Shown here: positions 11,790-23,269 of the stretch, one piece after another
Position numbering within the stretch: position 1 is the first letter of the stretch
Layout of the letters: every line of letters starts with the position of its first letter
Source of the DNA: Chamaecyparis obtusa
Lineage: Eukaryota > Streptophyta > Pinopsida > Cupressales > Cupressaceae
DNA length: 64,000 bases
Direction: 5' to 3'
Assembly (NCBI GenBank): GCA_027943335.1
Contig: BSBK01002057.1
Span: 620,001 to 684,000 of the forward strand
Translations under genes and position numbers: made by a program
The notes under the pieces: model-generated
What the model was told of the DNA's origin: nothing
Databases searched by the model: none
Seen by the model: the letters and a program-made list of their open reading frames with translations, nothing else

Positions 11790-12782
11790 GTGACCCCACA
11801 ATAGTGGGTTACACTTTTTTAGACATGCTGATTTTTGCTGAAATTAGATATTTTTAATAAAATATGATTATTTAAGCCTTGAGAGGTTCCATTTGAAAGA
11901 ATTAATTACAAATGGTTAGCTCAAAGAGTCTTAGATAAAAAAAAAAATATTGATATAACCTCTATACTCCTCATTCATACCTGCAATGGAGTCTCCTTCG
12001 CACCTATTAAAATGCTAACAAAAAATCACTTTGACTTTATCTTTTGGGAGATCAAATGAATCAATTTGAAAAACCTATCTATGTAGTCTGGTAATAGTGA
12101 GAAAAATCTTTTTAATGAATATAATGTTAATACATATTAAGTTTATTATGACTTTGTATTTTTAGTTTTACTAAACATAGATATTTCACCATGTGTGTAC
12201 CTCTATGTTTGATGCTTATGGAAAAATAATAAATGAGAGAAAAAAATTCTAAAAAATATCCATGCCCTAGGTATTTAAGTTCTCTTTCCATAAAAAAAAT
12301 AAAAATGAAACTGGACAAATACACGACAAGTTATAAGCTATGTAGTCAAGGTATGTCAAAATTACGGTTTAGTCAACTTCAAACGTTAATAAAATATGAA
12401 ATAATAATGATAATGTCATCAAAAAAATTGCATGCCCTCCATATGGATGTTACAAAACTAATTTCTAAAGAATCACATTGATATCTATTCTATATTAAAA
12501 GTTATGCTCTATGAAAATAATGTAACTCTTTGAAAATGACGTTTTCAGCAACATACCAGTTTTTGTGGGAGAAAGAAAAAAAAATTCAAATCAAGTCAAA
12601 AATAAAAATAAAAAATATATTTAGAATCTAGACAGAAAATTGTAAAAGACTCTAATTTACTTCATCTTCTGATTTCAAACCGTTTAACGACAATATGCAT
12701 CTGAACTAATTTTTTTTTCCAAAATGTAGGGTTCAGTGTTCGTTCAAGCAAAAAAGTGTAACCCACTATTGTGGGTTCACCC
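11788..12782. mobile_element. Non-autonomous TIR DNA transposon, inner copy
   Basis: This is a 995-bp element bounded by terminal inverted repeats of about 32 bp. The left end is GGGTGACCCCACAATAGTGG and the right end is its reverse complement with one mismatch. Each TIR contains AACCCAC(AATA)GTGGGTT or a one-base variant, so each TIR can form its own hairpin. It is flanked on both sides by TA repeats. No coding sequence is supported. It is the second copy of the family that hosts it. Confidence 0.8.
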
Positions 12783-12957
12783 ATATATATATATTTAGAA
12801 TCTAGAAAGAAAATCCTAAAAGACTCTACTTTACTTCATCCTCCGATTTCAAATGGTGCAACGACAATATGCATCTGAATCTGAATTTTTTTTTCAAAAT
12901 GTAGAGTTCAGTGTCCATTAAAGAAAAAAAGTGTAACCCACTTTTGTGGGTTCAACC

Positions 12958-13012
12958 TATAATTAGGATGTATATTATGGTTAGGATTATGCTTAGAATT
13001 AGGATATGGGTT
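12958..13012 (+). repeat. Degenerate telomere-like array, right edge
   Basis: A short GGTTAGGATTATG-type remnant continues the array after the TIR insertion, then fades out near 13012. Confidence 0.6.
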
Positions 13013-13399
13013 TGAGACACATTTAGTGTCTCACATATTTGTGACATGTCCATTGTAGTTAATTTCTCACATACATTTGGCACTTCCATTTTTAGCATCC
13101 TTTTTATGACACACATTTTAGAAAGTCATTAATATTACAAATGAAGAGTTGAATAAAATATGTTGCAAGAAGTTAAAATTTGGTAGTAAACATCACTTCA
13201 ATATCCAAAACAATTTATTTTTCTCTTGTCTTTCAGAAAACTTACATAGATGAAAGAGGAAATATAAGTCTTAGTTCAACTATTTAGATTAAGTAAGAAG
13301 TATCAAAGCTAAATATGAACTAACTATATGTAAAACAATTCTTTGTAATAATATAAGTACATTACATAATATTCAATGATCAAAATGGTAGTGTGACAT

Positions 13400-13720
13400 T
13401 TATTTACACAATGATCGTGATATATCTTTCATCATTGATAGAAATGCATCTAATTTTGTAGATGTCCCATGCACAATTTTTGCAACATCTTTCATCTTCA
13501 ATATTTCTAGTTCTTCAACATAGTTAATTGATAGCGCTGCATGCTCAACAAATTTGATCATATTTGTGCACGACTCTATAATTATTCTTGCACATTTATC
13601 CACATCATTTTCAAAGAAATCATTCGAGGCCACAGAAGTAGTCAAACTTGTAACATTGATGTGGAAATCTCTATCAGAGATATCCATTGCTTGAATTTTA
13701 TGCTTCAAAATTTTAAACAA
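13400..13720 (-). CDS. Unrecognised small reading frame
   Basis: I do not recognise this 106-codon frame. The nearest ATG is at 13690, giving about 96 codons starting MDISDRDFH. It is mainly helical in character, with mixed charge and few low-complexity runs. It contains CARIIIESC and a C-terminal FLSMMKDISRSLCK. There is no signal peptide or membrane segment. It could be an exon remnant or a chance frame; no neighbour helps. The balanced composition is the only reason to list it. Confidence 0.2.
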   Translation of the reverse strand: MFKILKHKIQAMDISDRDFHINVTSLTTSVASNDFFENDVDKCARIIIESCTNMIKFVEHAALSINYVEELEILKMKDVAKIVHGTSTKLDAFLSMMKDISRSLCK

Positions 13721-14959
13721 AAATTAGTTTATAGAAATAATTAGAATAAAAGTATAGATATTTTGCATTAAAAAAATTTGAAATCAATAATTTTACTAAT
13801 ACATACTATGACACAATTAGTGAAGACGCTTAGAATAAGATATTATTTGACTTGGTATGATGAAATGTCATCAAAGGTATTTTAAAAGCCATAAGAAAAA
13901 ACAAAAACAAAAATGAGGTAATCATATTGCATTGATAATTTCAAACTTTACATGTTAGTTATAGTGGAATAGTATGTATGAATCTATGTAATTTAATTTT
14001 TTAATTAGTTAAAATTTGGGTATCACAATATGATATGATTTTGATAATTGATACATATTGAAGAAAATGTGAACATAATTTCCAAATATCATCTACTAAT
14101 TTATTTCCTAAAAATCATTGAGGAAAATTTGCACATAATGTAGGAGAATAATTAATAATATAGTTTTTAAGAGTCATTTCTGAAAGTAAATTCCATGTCA
14201 ACATTCATTTGTATTTGATTTTCATGTTTTGGTGTTTCTGGAACATGTTCTATGGATGTTTCAAGTTTTCATTTACAACATCCTATTTAATGTTTATATT
14301 AGATGGATGGTTACATCTCTCACTTGGTTGGGGATCACCTTGTTTCCCTTCACACCTTTCTTCATTTTGAAGGACTTGTTCAAAAGTTTGTTGATGATTG
14401 TTTCTTTCTACATTTATTTCATCTCGATTTTTAATTTCCAATTGTTCCATTGTTACTTTTACCCTTCTTCTAGAATACCTTTATCTATCAACCTCATTGC
14501 ATCTTATTCTCTATTTTTCTCTTTGAATTTATATCATTTGTTCTTTTTGACATTTATGGTACTCTCTTTGATATTGTGTTTGACATTCTCTTATTGCCTC
14601 CTCAAATTCAAAGTTCAATCTTGGTCTAACCATAGCTAGTATGAAAGAACAGTAAAGTTAGTAACCTAATTAGTAACTAAATAGACTTTATACATGTGGT
14701 GGAATTTTCTTCCACATAGGAATTTCATTACAAAAACTATAACAAATAAATTAGATTAGAAGAACAATTAGAGTGAACAAATTATAGGAATTATAGAAAC
14801 ATAGAGGCAATGAGAGCAAAATATTGTAGCACTATGAGAGTGAATATTTTATAAGAATAATGGATACATCATGAAAATGATTTGGTGTAAAAGGAAACTT
14901 TATGAAAAACATGGCAATACATGATCTCCCATTTGCAATACAAAACAATGATACCCAAA

Positions 14960-15610
14960 AATATGTGATCCCACTTTCACAAGTACTAGATCTCAAATCA
15001 AAAACTAATAGTGAACTCTTAAATTCCATTTTACTTCTCTCCATCATCCTCTAATCAATTATTTCTCTGGAGGTAAGTGGGCACGTGAATATGGTTTTAG
15101 ATAGATACTCACAAATATTTGATCCCCGTATGAAAGGTAGTGGATCTCAAAACAAAAAAGTAATACACATTTATTCAATTATATTGTGTTGTTCTCCATT
15201 AAAATCTTATCCATTCTTTTCCTCGACGTAAGTTACCACATGAATACAGTTTAAGAGTATGAGTATGAGGGAATTATATTTCAACTAACTCTTCACCACG
15301 TACTGCTAAAAGAAATCTATCAACAACGACACCCCTCCACCAACAACACTATCCAATGCTTCAACAAAAAATCCAAGTGCTATATAGTGAGGCATCCTAA
15401 TAAGTGGTGGAATTGATCTCATGTATTCTAAAAAGAATTCCTCAAAAAGGAATTCTTGACTCCATTCATATGTGATAAAGTGATCATATTGTACATAATA
15501 TTTTAGTTTTTTATTATTATTTACAATATCGATCATAGTACCTCCAAACCATGTGTTGGTTTCCAAATTGACTAGTTGGAAATCATATGAGCTTGGCTAC
15601 TCAATGTTGG
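14960..15610 (-). pseudogene. Probable Agenet-domain (plant Tudor-like) gene remnant
   Basis: Read on the minus strand, 15590-15306 gives a stretch with TWFGGTMIDI, YYVQYD, an acidic/aromatic block, then IPPLIRMP and FFVEALDSVVGGGV. This order (W-F..G..., Y-V-Y-D, R-P-P-like, V-D-A-..W-G-V) is that of paired Agenet repeats in plant DUF724-type nuclear proteins. Downstream (15290-15190) further frames give YFP-like and NLRRGKEWI-like pieces, also typical. Two parallel ~135-bp blocks at about 14975-15105 and 15115-15255 look like duplicated repeat units. Stops and frame changes make it a pseudogene. The assignment rests on motif spacing only. Confidence 0.4.
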
Positions 15611-17215
15611 GATCTTCCAACTCAATTTATCCAATTGATGGGAACAGTCTTAAAAGTTCCAATTCCCCTGCACTTATGGCTCTGTAGGACCAAGGCGGGT
15701 GTACCTATTCCTAATCCAAATCCTTTGGCCTTAGGATTATTATAGCAGATAATCTGACCACAAATGAAACCAAAGACTCTTCCAAATGACAAGAAATCAA
15801 GAAGATATTTAGAATGCACAACTTGAGCAATATTTATGAGTGCTTAAAAATAAAAATTGCTTGAATATATAATGCTTGAAATTAAGAATGCTTGAAATAA
15901 TATTTATTAATAATTGGACTAATTCTTGATAGAAGAAATATAGTAAAGAGGCACTAACTTCAACTACGTATCCAATGATTACCTTTCAATGATCTCAAAG
16001 ATTAGTGCCTTGTTCACTTGGGCAATAGAGTCAACTACAAATAAGATCCTTATGTACAACTTTATGGGATGATATACATTCAAGTATCATCAATTCTTCT
16101 TGTGCTCTAAATGTAGAAAATATATCATATATGCAATTCAGTGTTATTCCAATATGATTTTAACTTCTTTGGAGGGAAGACAAATCAGAAAATGATGAGG
16201 AAACACATGTATATTTTATACTATCCCTATTTATCAAAATAAGAATTCTATAAAGGACATTAATGGACAAGCATTGTCAAGAACAATTCACCAATTACCT
16301 TGTTGACCACAAAGGAATAATCCAACTTACAATTTATACCTATGCCTCAATTGAACAAAAACATTAAAAAAAATTTGATCATGAAATAATAATAAATAAG
16401 TTCATCCTGCAAGTTGTGACTGAATTGATCTACAATCCTAATTACAAATTGGTATATCTATTGAATCCCACTCTTTGTTGATTTTGGTATCCTCATTTAT
16501 ATGTAAATGAAAGGATTCATACAAGGTTCAAACAAGGTAACTCTTAATAATGAATAACTAATCCGATGTCAATGGCTGCAATTACCAGATTACAACAAGA
16601 AAAACTCTAATGATCATAAGAAAAACAATCTACAAATGTCATTAGGCACAAAACTTCTCTGTTAGTCTGCAAATAGCCATTGAATTTCATATCTATGACT
16701 GTTGGATTTTAAAAATCCATTTCTTTCCCTCTATAAACACTTAATGGTTAGGATTATATCCTCAGGAATCTACATCATGCCAAAGTGAAATCCCAAGTGA
16801 CCATGTCATTGTCCATGGCAAGCCCTTCTTATAATTTTTCATTGGGCCTTGGTTAAAGCTCAGACTACGTAACACACCCAATTTTGAATGTGTGATAAAA
16901 AAATAAGCTTACGATGTAATTGTTAGATGAACATGTCAGTATTTATGTCACATCATCAGCCACCTCAGTTAACTATTGCAGAGTGTGCCAACATGTTCAC
17001 TTCTAATTGCCACCAGTCGTAATTTAATGATTTTTTCTCAATCCTCAAGCCTTTTGTTCATGGGATCCCGAACTCTTTCCACTTGTCACCAATCCATCGA
17101 ATTGATAACTTTTCCTTCATAGAACTTTAACTTCAAGAAGGTGGGATGCATCCTTTTTTCATAATTTTTGGATTTTCATCTGGCCTCTTCCATTTCTGAT
17201 GTCTTATAAAAAATT

Positions 17216-17450
17216 GCACTTGCTCCCTACAATTTCTGATTGTTTGGCTACATTTCAAAAAGTGTACTTCTTTACTATGATTCCTAATAGTTTGTAAAGA
17301 AGTTAAAAAATAATACTCCACTACTGTTTCTAACAATTTGATGGAATTTCTTAAATAGCACTCCTTTACTACAATTTCTGAAAGTTTGATGGAAGTTCAA
17401 AAATTGCACTCCTTCACTATGATTTCTGACAAATTTGGAAAATCAGGATT
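17216..17450. repeat. Tandem repeat, about 48 bp x 5
   Basis: Five diverged units follow the pattern CACTCCTT(C/T)ACTA(C/T)(A/G)ATTTCTGA.AGTTTGATGGAAGTTCAAAAATTG. They start near 17216, 17264, 17314, 17359 and 17408. The spacing of about 48 bp is a multiple of three, but no stop-free frame runs through all units. Confidence 0.65.
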
Positions 17451-18199
17451 CTCCTTTTCCACTTCTAACTCCAAACACTTAAACATTGGACAACTAAAGG
17501 TGCATTAAAATACATGTGTACTACATCGATGATCACAACCTAATCTTAATGAAAAACTAGTTGAAGATTAAGGCCTCTACTGCTTGAACCCTTGGATGAA
17601 CTTCCCACCTTAGATCAATGACTGATATTTAAAACTTAGATCCTCCTATCCATTTAGAATATAAATATGAAATTTTTTTGCCAAGTCTTGTAAGATAGAA
17701 ACATACAGAAGAATAGACCCAAAGAATTAGATTTCATGAGGGTGACAATAGATCTCACCTTGAGATTTACAAAACTCATCCAACATATCAAGGGTAATAT
17801 ATATATAATGAAATTAGGAAAATACTCACTATGAAGCCATAAAGGTTTAGGGTCTCAGAAGAGTTACCATAGTGAATTGAAAGCATAAATATACTCATTT
17901 TGATCCTAAAGGAATACAAGAACATGATGATCATAAGCTACATAAATATAACCTAAAGAACATAACTAAGGGGTTAGAGATATTTCATAAATGAAGGAAA
18001 AATTATGAGGCTCCATCAATTTCTCTTATTGGGGAAACATGCCTCTTGTGGGCATGATGAGCACCTCAGTTATCCCTGGGTGAAGCAGACTTGGAAATTA
18101 ACAAGTTAAAAATAAGAAAACAATGAAGTGACATAGTAACAATTTGGACCTAACAATGCAAGGAAACAAAGAATAGGTATGAAAACCCCCTGCATGCCT

Positions 18200-19363
18200 T
18201 CAAGAAAAGAAAGGCTTCAAGAATTTCCCATGGATAGGAAACTCTAGGATGTATCCATCTGTATCCTATAGGAAGTATGAGTTCTCCCCTACCTTTTCTA
18301 AAATTATAAAGGGTCCTATACATAATGCTTCAAATTTTCCATGTTTTCCCTTCTCTTGATCCTTTCCATTCCACTTTAGAACCTAATAACCTTCCTTGAA
18401 TATTCCTTTTTTTTCCTTTTGTCATGAAGAAACATCATCTATTTTTTCTTGATGATGTTCTTCTCTTGTTCCATCCTTCTAATTTCATCCAACTTCATAA
18501 GTGCATTCAACCTCTCATCCATGCAATCCATATCTTCTATATTATCTTCTGTTATGGTTTATACACTGGTAGAAAATTGTTTAGAGGAAGTCTTTCTTCC
18601 TTGTCATAGACCAAACTAAAAGGGGAAAATAAGTAGATTGTTTTACTATGATCCTATCTTCCTGCCAAATTCAGATTTGAGTCCAATGCTCTTTTTTTAT
18701 TATCCAACATCTTCCTTATGATCTTCAAGATATTTTTATTGCTAGATTTTGTCTTCCCATTGCCTTGAAGATAGTATGGGGATGAATATGAAACCACTAT
18801 TCCATAAGTGTCACAAAAATAAGAGAATTCTTTAGATATGAAACACATACGATTTTCTTCAATGATCTTTTCGGATACTCCAAATCTAGTCAGGATATTT
18901 TTAGTTAGGAACTTGGTGACAACTCTTCTTGTGGCTTGTCAGGTGGGTATGACTTCCACCCAGTTTGTAAAATAACTTGTGGCTACAAGGATCTATCTAT
19001 GCCCCCCACTAGAATTATCACTTATTTCTCCTATGAAATCTATTCCCCACACTTGAAATGGTTCCTCTATTTGTAAAGGACTCAAAGGAAGTGCCCCATG
19101 ATATTTTAACTTACCAAAGAACTTTTAAAATGATTCACATTTTCTCACATAGACATAACAATCCTAGAATAATTTAGGCCAGTAGTATCCTTCGTGTAAA
19201 ATATTATGGGAATTTGTCTTGGCCAAGAAATGACCCCCACACATACCTTCATGAAGCTCCCTGAGGATTGATTCAACCTAATAAGTATCCAAAAAGAAAA
19301 ATAGAATACCATCTCTATTTTTCCAATAGAAGTCACATTGGATTAATACATACTTCGAAGTAT
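18200..19363 (-). pseudogene. pol: Tat-like Ty3/gypsy integrase remnant
   Basis: Minus-strand translation in several frames gives, in order: QCDFYWKNRDGI just inside 19363; an H2C2 zinc domain (ELHEGMCGGH...GYYWP) at about 19290-19150; a core with DFIGEI-like and ATSYFT-like pieces at about 19060-18960; YSSPYYLQGNGKTKSSNK at about 18800-18740; and a C-terminal tail ending HGKFLKPFFS at the stop 18200-18202. The layout and wording are close to the integrase of the 20.6-kb Tat element in this window (48065-49231), so both belong to one lineage. Frameshifts and stops abound. It is cut off at 19363 by element X; the upstream pol should lie beyond the right edge of the window. Confidence 0.82.
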
Positions 19364-19752
19364 TGGAGTTGATGAGTAAACAAACCACAACTCCCAAGAA
19401 CACCTGCATGAAAACACCTATCATAGAAAGAGAGAAAAGAAGAAAGAAGCTATGGAGGCTTGAAAGAATTCATCCACGAGAGAGGAGAAAACATTCTTGA
19501 TGTGCAAAAATAAAAGTTGCAATTCAATAATGGATAATCTTTTTCAAAGTTATGAATACAAAGGAGATCAATCCTTATAAAAGGAGATCTGAAAACCTAA
19601 AAACCTAAAACCTAGGTTGCACAATAATAATTAATAAAATAAATAATTATTATATGCCTAACGTTTATCTTAAGTAGAAATAGATAATAAGTGGCTTAGT
19701 AATTAAATCAAACATGATTTAATTAATAATAAAACATTTTATTACTCTAACA
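19364..19752 (-). repeat. 3' LTR of element X
   Basis: Read on the minus strand it runs from TGTTAGAGTAAT to CATCAACTCCA. The 206 bp at 57931-58136 match its 19364-19579 part. It keeps the sequence AAAGGAGATCAATCC near 19569, which is the empty site for the chromovirus inserted at 58137 in the other LTR. Confidence 0.85.
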
Positions 19753-19763
19753 ACCCCCCTTAA
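19753..19763 (-). promoter_or_regulatory. Polypurine tract of element X
   Basis: CTTAAGGGGGGT on the minus strand directly abuts the LTR start. It would prime plus-strand DNA synthesis. Confidence 0.75.
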
Positions 19764-20674
19764 GATGAACTTTGGGAGAAGCTAAAAACCTAGAAAGAAC
19801 TACTAAAAGCAAATGGGTCTTGACAAAAAAGGCATGATCAGGTACCCAAGTACAAAAGAGAGTCTCTAAAAAGAAGAGAAATAGAGAAAACCACATGGGA
19901 AAAACTCTACTCCAAAAAGAGAAAGACTAATCTGAAGGACTAAAGAAGCCTCCAAAACTAGGAATGTTCTAGAAAATGGAACAAAGATGAACATGTACAA
20001 CATCACTGAAGAAAGAAGTTGCAAACTTTGTCAAGAAGTAACTGATGATCTGAAGATCCTCCACTGAAATATGACCAGGTAGAGAAGACTGTAATCTACA
20101 CGAGTTCCCTCAAATGACATTACTCGAATCAGGAGGCAAACAAAGAAAAACAACTTAAGTCAAAGATACATAATACTGTAATCTGAACGAGTGCCCTCAA
20201 ATGACACTACTAAAACTAGGAGGAAAACAAAGGAAAACACTTGAACTCAAAAATATGGATGGCATAAAAACACCAAAAGTCTGAAGAGATGATCAATCAA
20301 AGCTGGAAGAGTGCATGCAAAAAATAGGAAATAAAGAGTGTCCATATGGTAAATGATCCATCTCACTAGAATGCATAGGTACCTAGCCACTGTATCCACC
20401 TAGTACATAGAATCAAATACTAAATACATAGCTCACACTATCAAACCAAGGAAGGAGTAGAACCAATAGTAGAAACCCCTCCATAATGCTAACAAGGGAG
20501 TAATGACAAGTACACTAAAAAGATCTTCCAATATGAACTGAATGATGAAGATGAATCTGAAACATCGAAGGTATAGAGAGAGTTAAAACACAAATAAAGA
20601 TAGCTGAGGCTAATATCAGAGAGAGTACAAAGAGCACAGACATGTGCAAGATCCCATACATGCAATAGAATGAC
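19764..20674 (-). other. Internal region of element X, left piece
   Basis: It is non-coding. It contains a duplicated block of about 85 bp (about 20088-20172 and 20173-20258) with TGTAATCT.(A/C)ACGAGT.CCCTC and CAAATGACA.TACT. It ends at the CCTTT target site of the copia insertion (20675-20679). Confidence 0.6.
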
Positions 20675-20679
20675 CCTTT

Positions 20680-21996
20680 TGTTAGGAATAGTCCCAAGAG
20701 ATAACTAAGAGGGGGGGGGGGGGGGCGTGGGGTGAATTAGTTATCTACAAGATTCAATTCTTTATCCAATTAAGTATACTTAAACATTAAGCATAAATAC
20801 AATGAATGAACATAATAACACAACACCAATATTTTGGTTATGGGGAAACCCAAATAGGTAAAAACCCCAGTGGGAATTGACACCCACTAATATTCTACAC
20901 TAGAGTATAATGATCCTTGTTAGAAGATCCTTAACCTTGTTAGGAGTTGCCTTACAATTTATTTAGTACAGTAGACCTAGTCAAGGGTCAGACCTTGTTA
21001 GGAGTCTTTTACAATTGTCCCTGTTAGGGGAGAGGATGCACTGTTCGAGAGCTCACTACTCAAAGGGGCAAAGGCTACAACCTTTTGAATAATAGATACA
21101 CACTATATCTAGATTTTGGTGAACTGCACTTTGACCTACTATTTGGATCAGTTCCAATGAATAGCATAAGTACTTTACTTGGTTACATAGACCTTCTTCT
21201 GATGGCTCAACACTTCACACACTCTGCTCTACTTTGCTTAATCAACCATGAACCACACTTCAAAAATCACAAATGATTGCCTATAAATATCTTTCCTCTA
21301 AATGATATAATCAAGTTGGCCTATTAGAACCACCTTGAAATCATATTAGAGAAACCATAACAAACTCTAACAAACATTTTGTTAGCTCTACTATGCACGC
21401 AACACATTCTAGGACCTGTCCAATAAGATAATTGTAGACGCACGCTACACACTGTCGGCTCTACCAAAACATCTAGATATTTCTCTGTAAGCTGAATTAA
21501 CTCATACTCTCTTAACCAAACATCAATAACTCTTCTCTAAGCTTAAATCCAAGGCCATATACCCACAGGATAGGCACAACTACATAACCAATAAAATCTC
21601 TATCGGCTCTTCTGAATAAACACATAAGACTATTGCTGGTGAATAGCGACTGCATAACTTCACTTCTACTCATCAACAGACTATGCATCCACAAATAAAA
21701 CATCACTAACATGTCTTCAACATATATCCAAGTGCGCAAGGCTCCATGATAACTATATAGACAACCATACATAGAACACTTCCTATTATCCTGTCAGGAA
21801 CACTATTGACACTAGCTGCTATATAGCTGTATGTACTAATAGTTAACATCTACGACCATGATATCATGCTGATATATTGTCCATGATTCATATACTGATA
21901 ACTTACTTCATAAGAGTTACATGCATGCTACTTTCCATATGTTGTCATCAATGAGAAATATATAGTTAGTAATGGCCTATTCAAAAATGTCCAACA
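20680..21996 (-). repeat. 3' LTR of the copia element
   Basis: On the minus strand it runs from TGTTGGACATTT to CCTAACA. It includes a run of 15 G on the plus strand (20711-20725), where the other LTR has only seven. It also preserves the uninterrupted sequence CATCAATAACTCTTCTCTAA at 21521-21540, the empty site for the giant-LTR insertion in the partner LTR. Confidence 0.92.
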
Positions 21997-21997
21997 A

Positions 21998-22011
21998 TCT
22001 CCCCCTTTGGC
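21998..22011 (-). promoter_or_regulatory. Polypurine tract of the copia element
   Basis: GCCAAAGGGGGAGA on the minus strand stands just before the LTR start. The same tract is used by the non-autonomous element inserted in it. Confidence 0.85.
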
Positions 22012-22360
22012 ATTGATGGAAACATGTGGAATGAAAAACCACCACCAACCCAAATGAACATTTATTTTATAACATTCTCCATTTCCTCATCAAAACTCCC
22101 CCAAAGATGCATTCTTCATCTTTTGCAATATTTTCTAATATTCTCCATTTCCACAATTGAACTATTGTCATATCTTAATGTTTCTCCCCCTTAGTATATT
22201 ACTCCTCCTTTTACTTCTATTTTTCATGAATCTATATATTACTCCTCCTTTGACATCAATGGAAAAGGGTGCCACTCATTTTAAGCACTGTTACTAGTCC
22301 TAAGGTAGAGTAGTCAACCTTCCATCAGTCCCTAAGGACTGATGCCTTTCCTTTCTTCTT

Positions 22361-23269
22361 CTAAGTAGAATAAGGGAAGGGAATGACTCCCAACTTCTCC
22401 CTGAGATACTCAAAAATATCCTTAGGTAAGGGCCTTGTGAATATATCTTCCAACTGATCTTTAGTACTCACATAGTCCAACTTGACTTCTTTCTCTACCT
22501 CTTTCTCTCTTAGGAAGTGATACTTGATCTCAATGTGCTTTGTCTTTGCATGAATCATAGGGTTCTTTGACATATTGATAGTGCTAGTGTTATCATAGTG
22601 AATAACAATAGGATAGTCAATCTGAATTCCAAAATTCTTTATCATATGCTTGATCCAAACAATTGTAGAACAATTCAAGGTTGTTGCAGCATACTCTACT
22701 TTTTCTGTTGACTGAGAAATACAATTTTGTTTCTTGGTTGTCCAAGTGACAAGTCTATCACCAAGAAACATTGCTCCACTTGAACTACTCTTTCTATCAT
22801 TAACACATCCTGCCCAATCTGCATCAATGTACACATGAAGCTCAACATTTTCTGAATTAAGATACCATAGACCATAATCTATAGTGCCCTACAAGTATTT
22901 GAATATTATTTTTACTACCATAAGGTGACTTTGTTTAGGTTCTGCTGCAAATCTTCCAACTAAGCTAACTGCATTTGAAATATCAAGTCTAGTCTGAGTA
23001 AGATATATGAGTTTACCAATCATAGACTTATACAATGTTATATCTACCACTGGTGAGTCATCTTATTTTGTAAGCTTTCATCTAGTGATCATAGGGGTTC
23101 CTAATGGATTTCAATCATCCATCTTGAATTTCTGGAGTATCTCTTTCACATATTTTGACTGATTAATGAAAATTCCTTTTTCTGTTTCCTGCACATTTAG
23201 TCCCAAAAAGTATTTGATAGGACCAATCATACTCATCTCAAATTCATTTTGCATTTCTTTGGAAAATTT
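22361..23269 (-). pseudogene. pol: Copia reverse transcriptase (3' part) and RNase H
   Basis: Minus-strand translation begins inside the reverse transcriptase with EMQNEFEMSMIG, then gives KYFLGLNV, YLTQTRLDIS and the connection segment. An open stretch at 22834-22361 is a copia RNase H: YIDADWAG with the first catalytic Asp, STEKVEYAA with the Glu, and HYDNTSTI with a further Asp. It ends with the usual copia tail (HFLREK, DQLEDIFTRPLPK). The hybrid removed is the RNA template strand during DNA synthesis. Several stops interrupt 22835-23260. The other half of the gene lies at 31390 and beyond, displaced by the inserted element. Confidence 0.92.

Larger units (their letters stand above)
10770..12957. 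mobile_element. Non-autonomous TIR DNA transposon, outer copy
   Basis: The left end GGGTGAACCCACAATAGTGG at 10770 matches the reverse complement of the right end, which finishes GTGGGTTCAACC at 12957. TATA flanks both sides (10766-10769 and 12958-12961), so the target duplication is TA or TATA. Without the inner copy it is about 1.2 kb. Its middle (11440-11710) matches 12308-12570 of the inner copy, and its right arm (12786-12957) matches the last ~170 bp of the inner copy, so both belong to one family. No transposase is encoded. It interrupts the telomere-like array. The superfamily is unassigned; the TA target favours a Tc1/mariner-like mobiliser. Confidence 0.75.
13013..18199. other. Mostly unexplained intergenic DNA
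   Basis: No intact gene, LTR or RNA gene was recognised. It holds an unrecognised 106-codon minus frame (13400-13720), a likely Agenet-domain pseudogene (about 14960-15610, minus) and a short tandem repeat (17216-17450), each listed separately. Other open stretches, such as 14229-14639 plus, have compositions expected of translated AT-rich DNA. Confidence 0.5.

Noticed and set aside
10770..12957. Helitron or LTR element at the GTGGGTT repeats
   Set aside because: The end sequences are inverted rather than direct, and no Helitron-type 3' hairpin with CTRR end is seen.
14229..14639. 136-codon hydrophobic frame, possible membrane protein
   Set aside because: Phe/Leu/Ser-rich translation is expected from a T-rich stretch; no conserved pattern, and neighbouring sequence is decayed.
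20711..20725. Run of 15 G as a functional G-quadruplex or purine tract
   Set aside because: The sister LTR has seven G at this place, so it is a slippage-prone run within the LTR, not at its edge.
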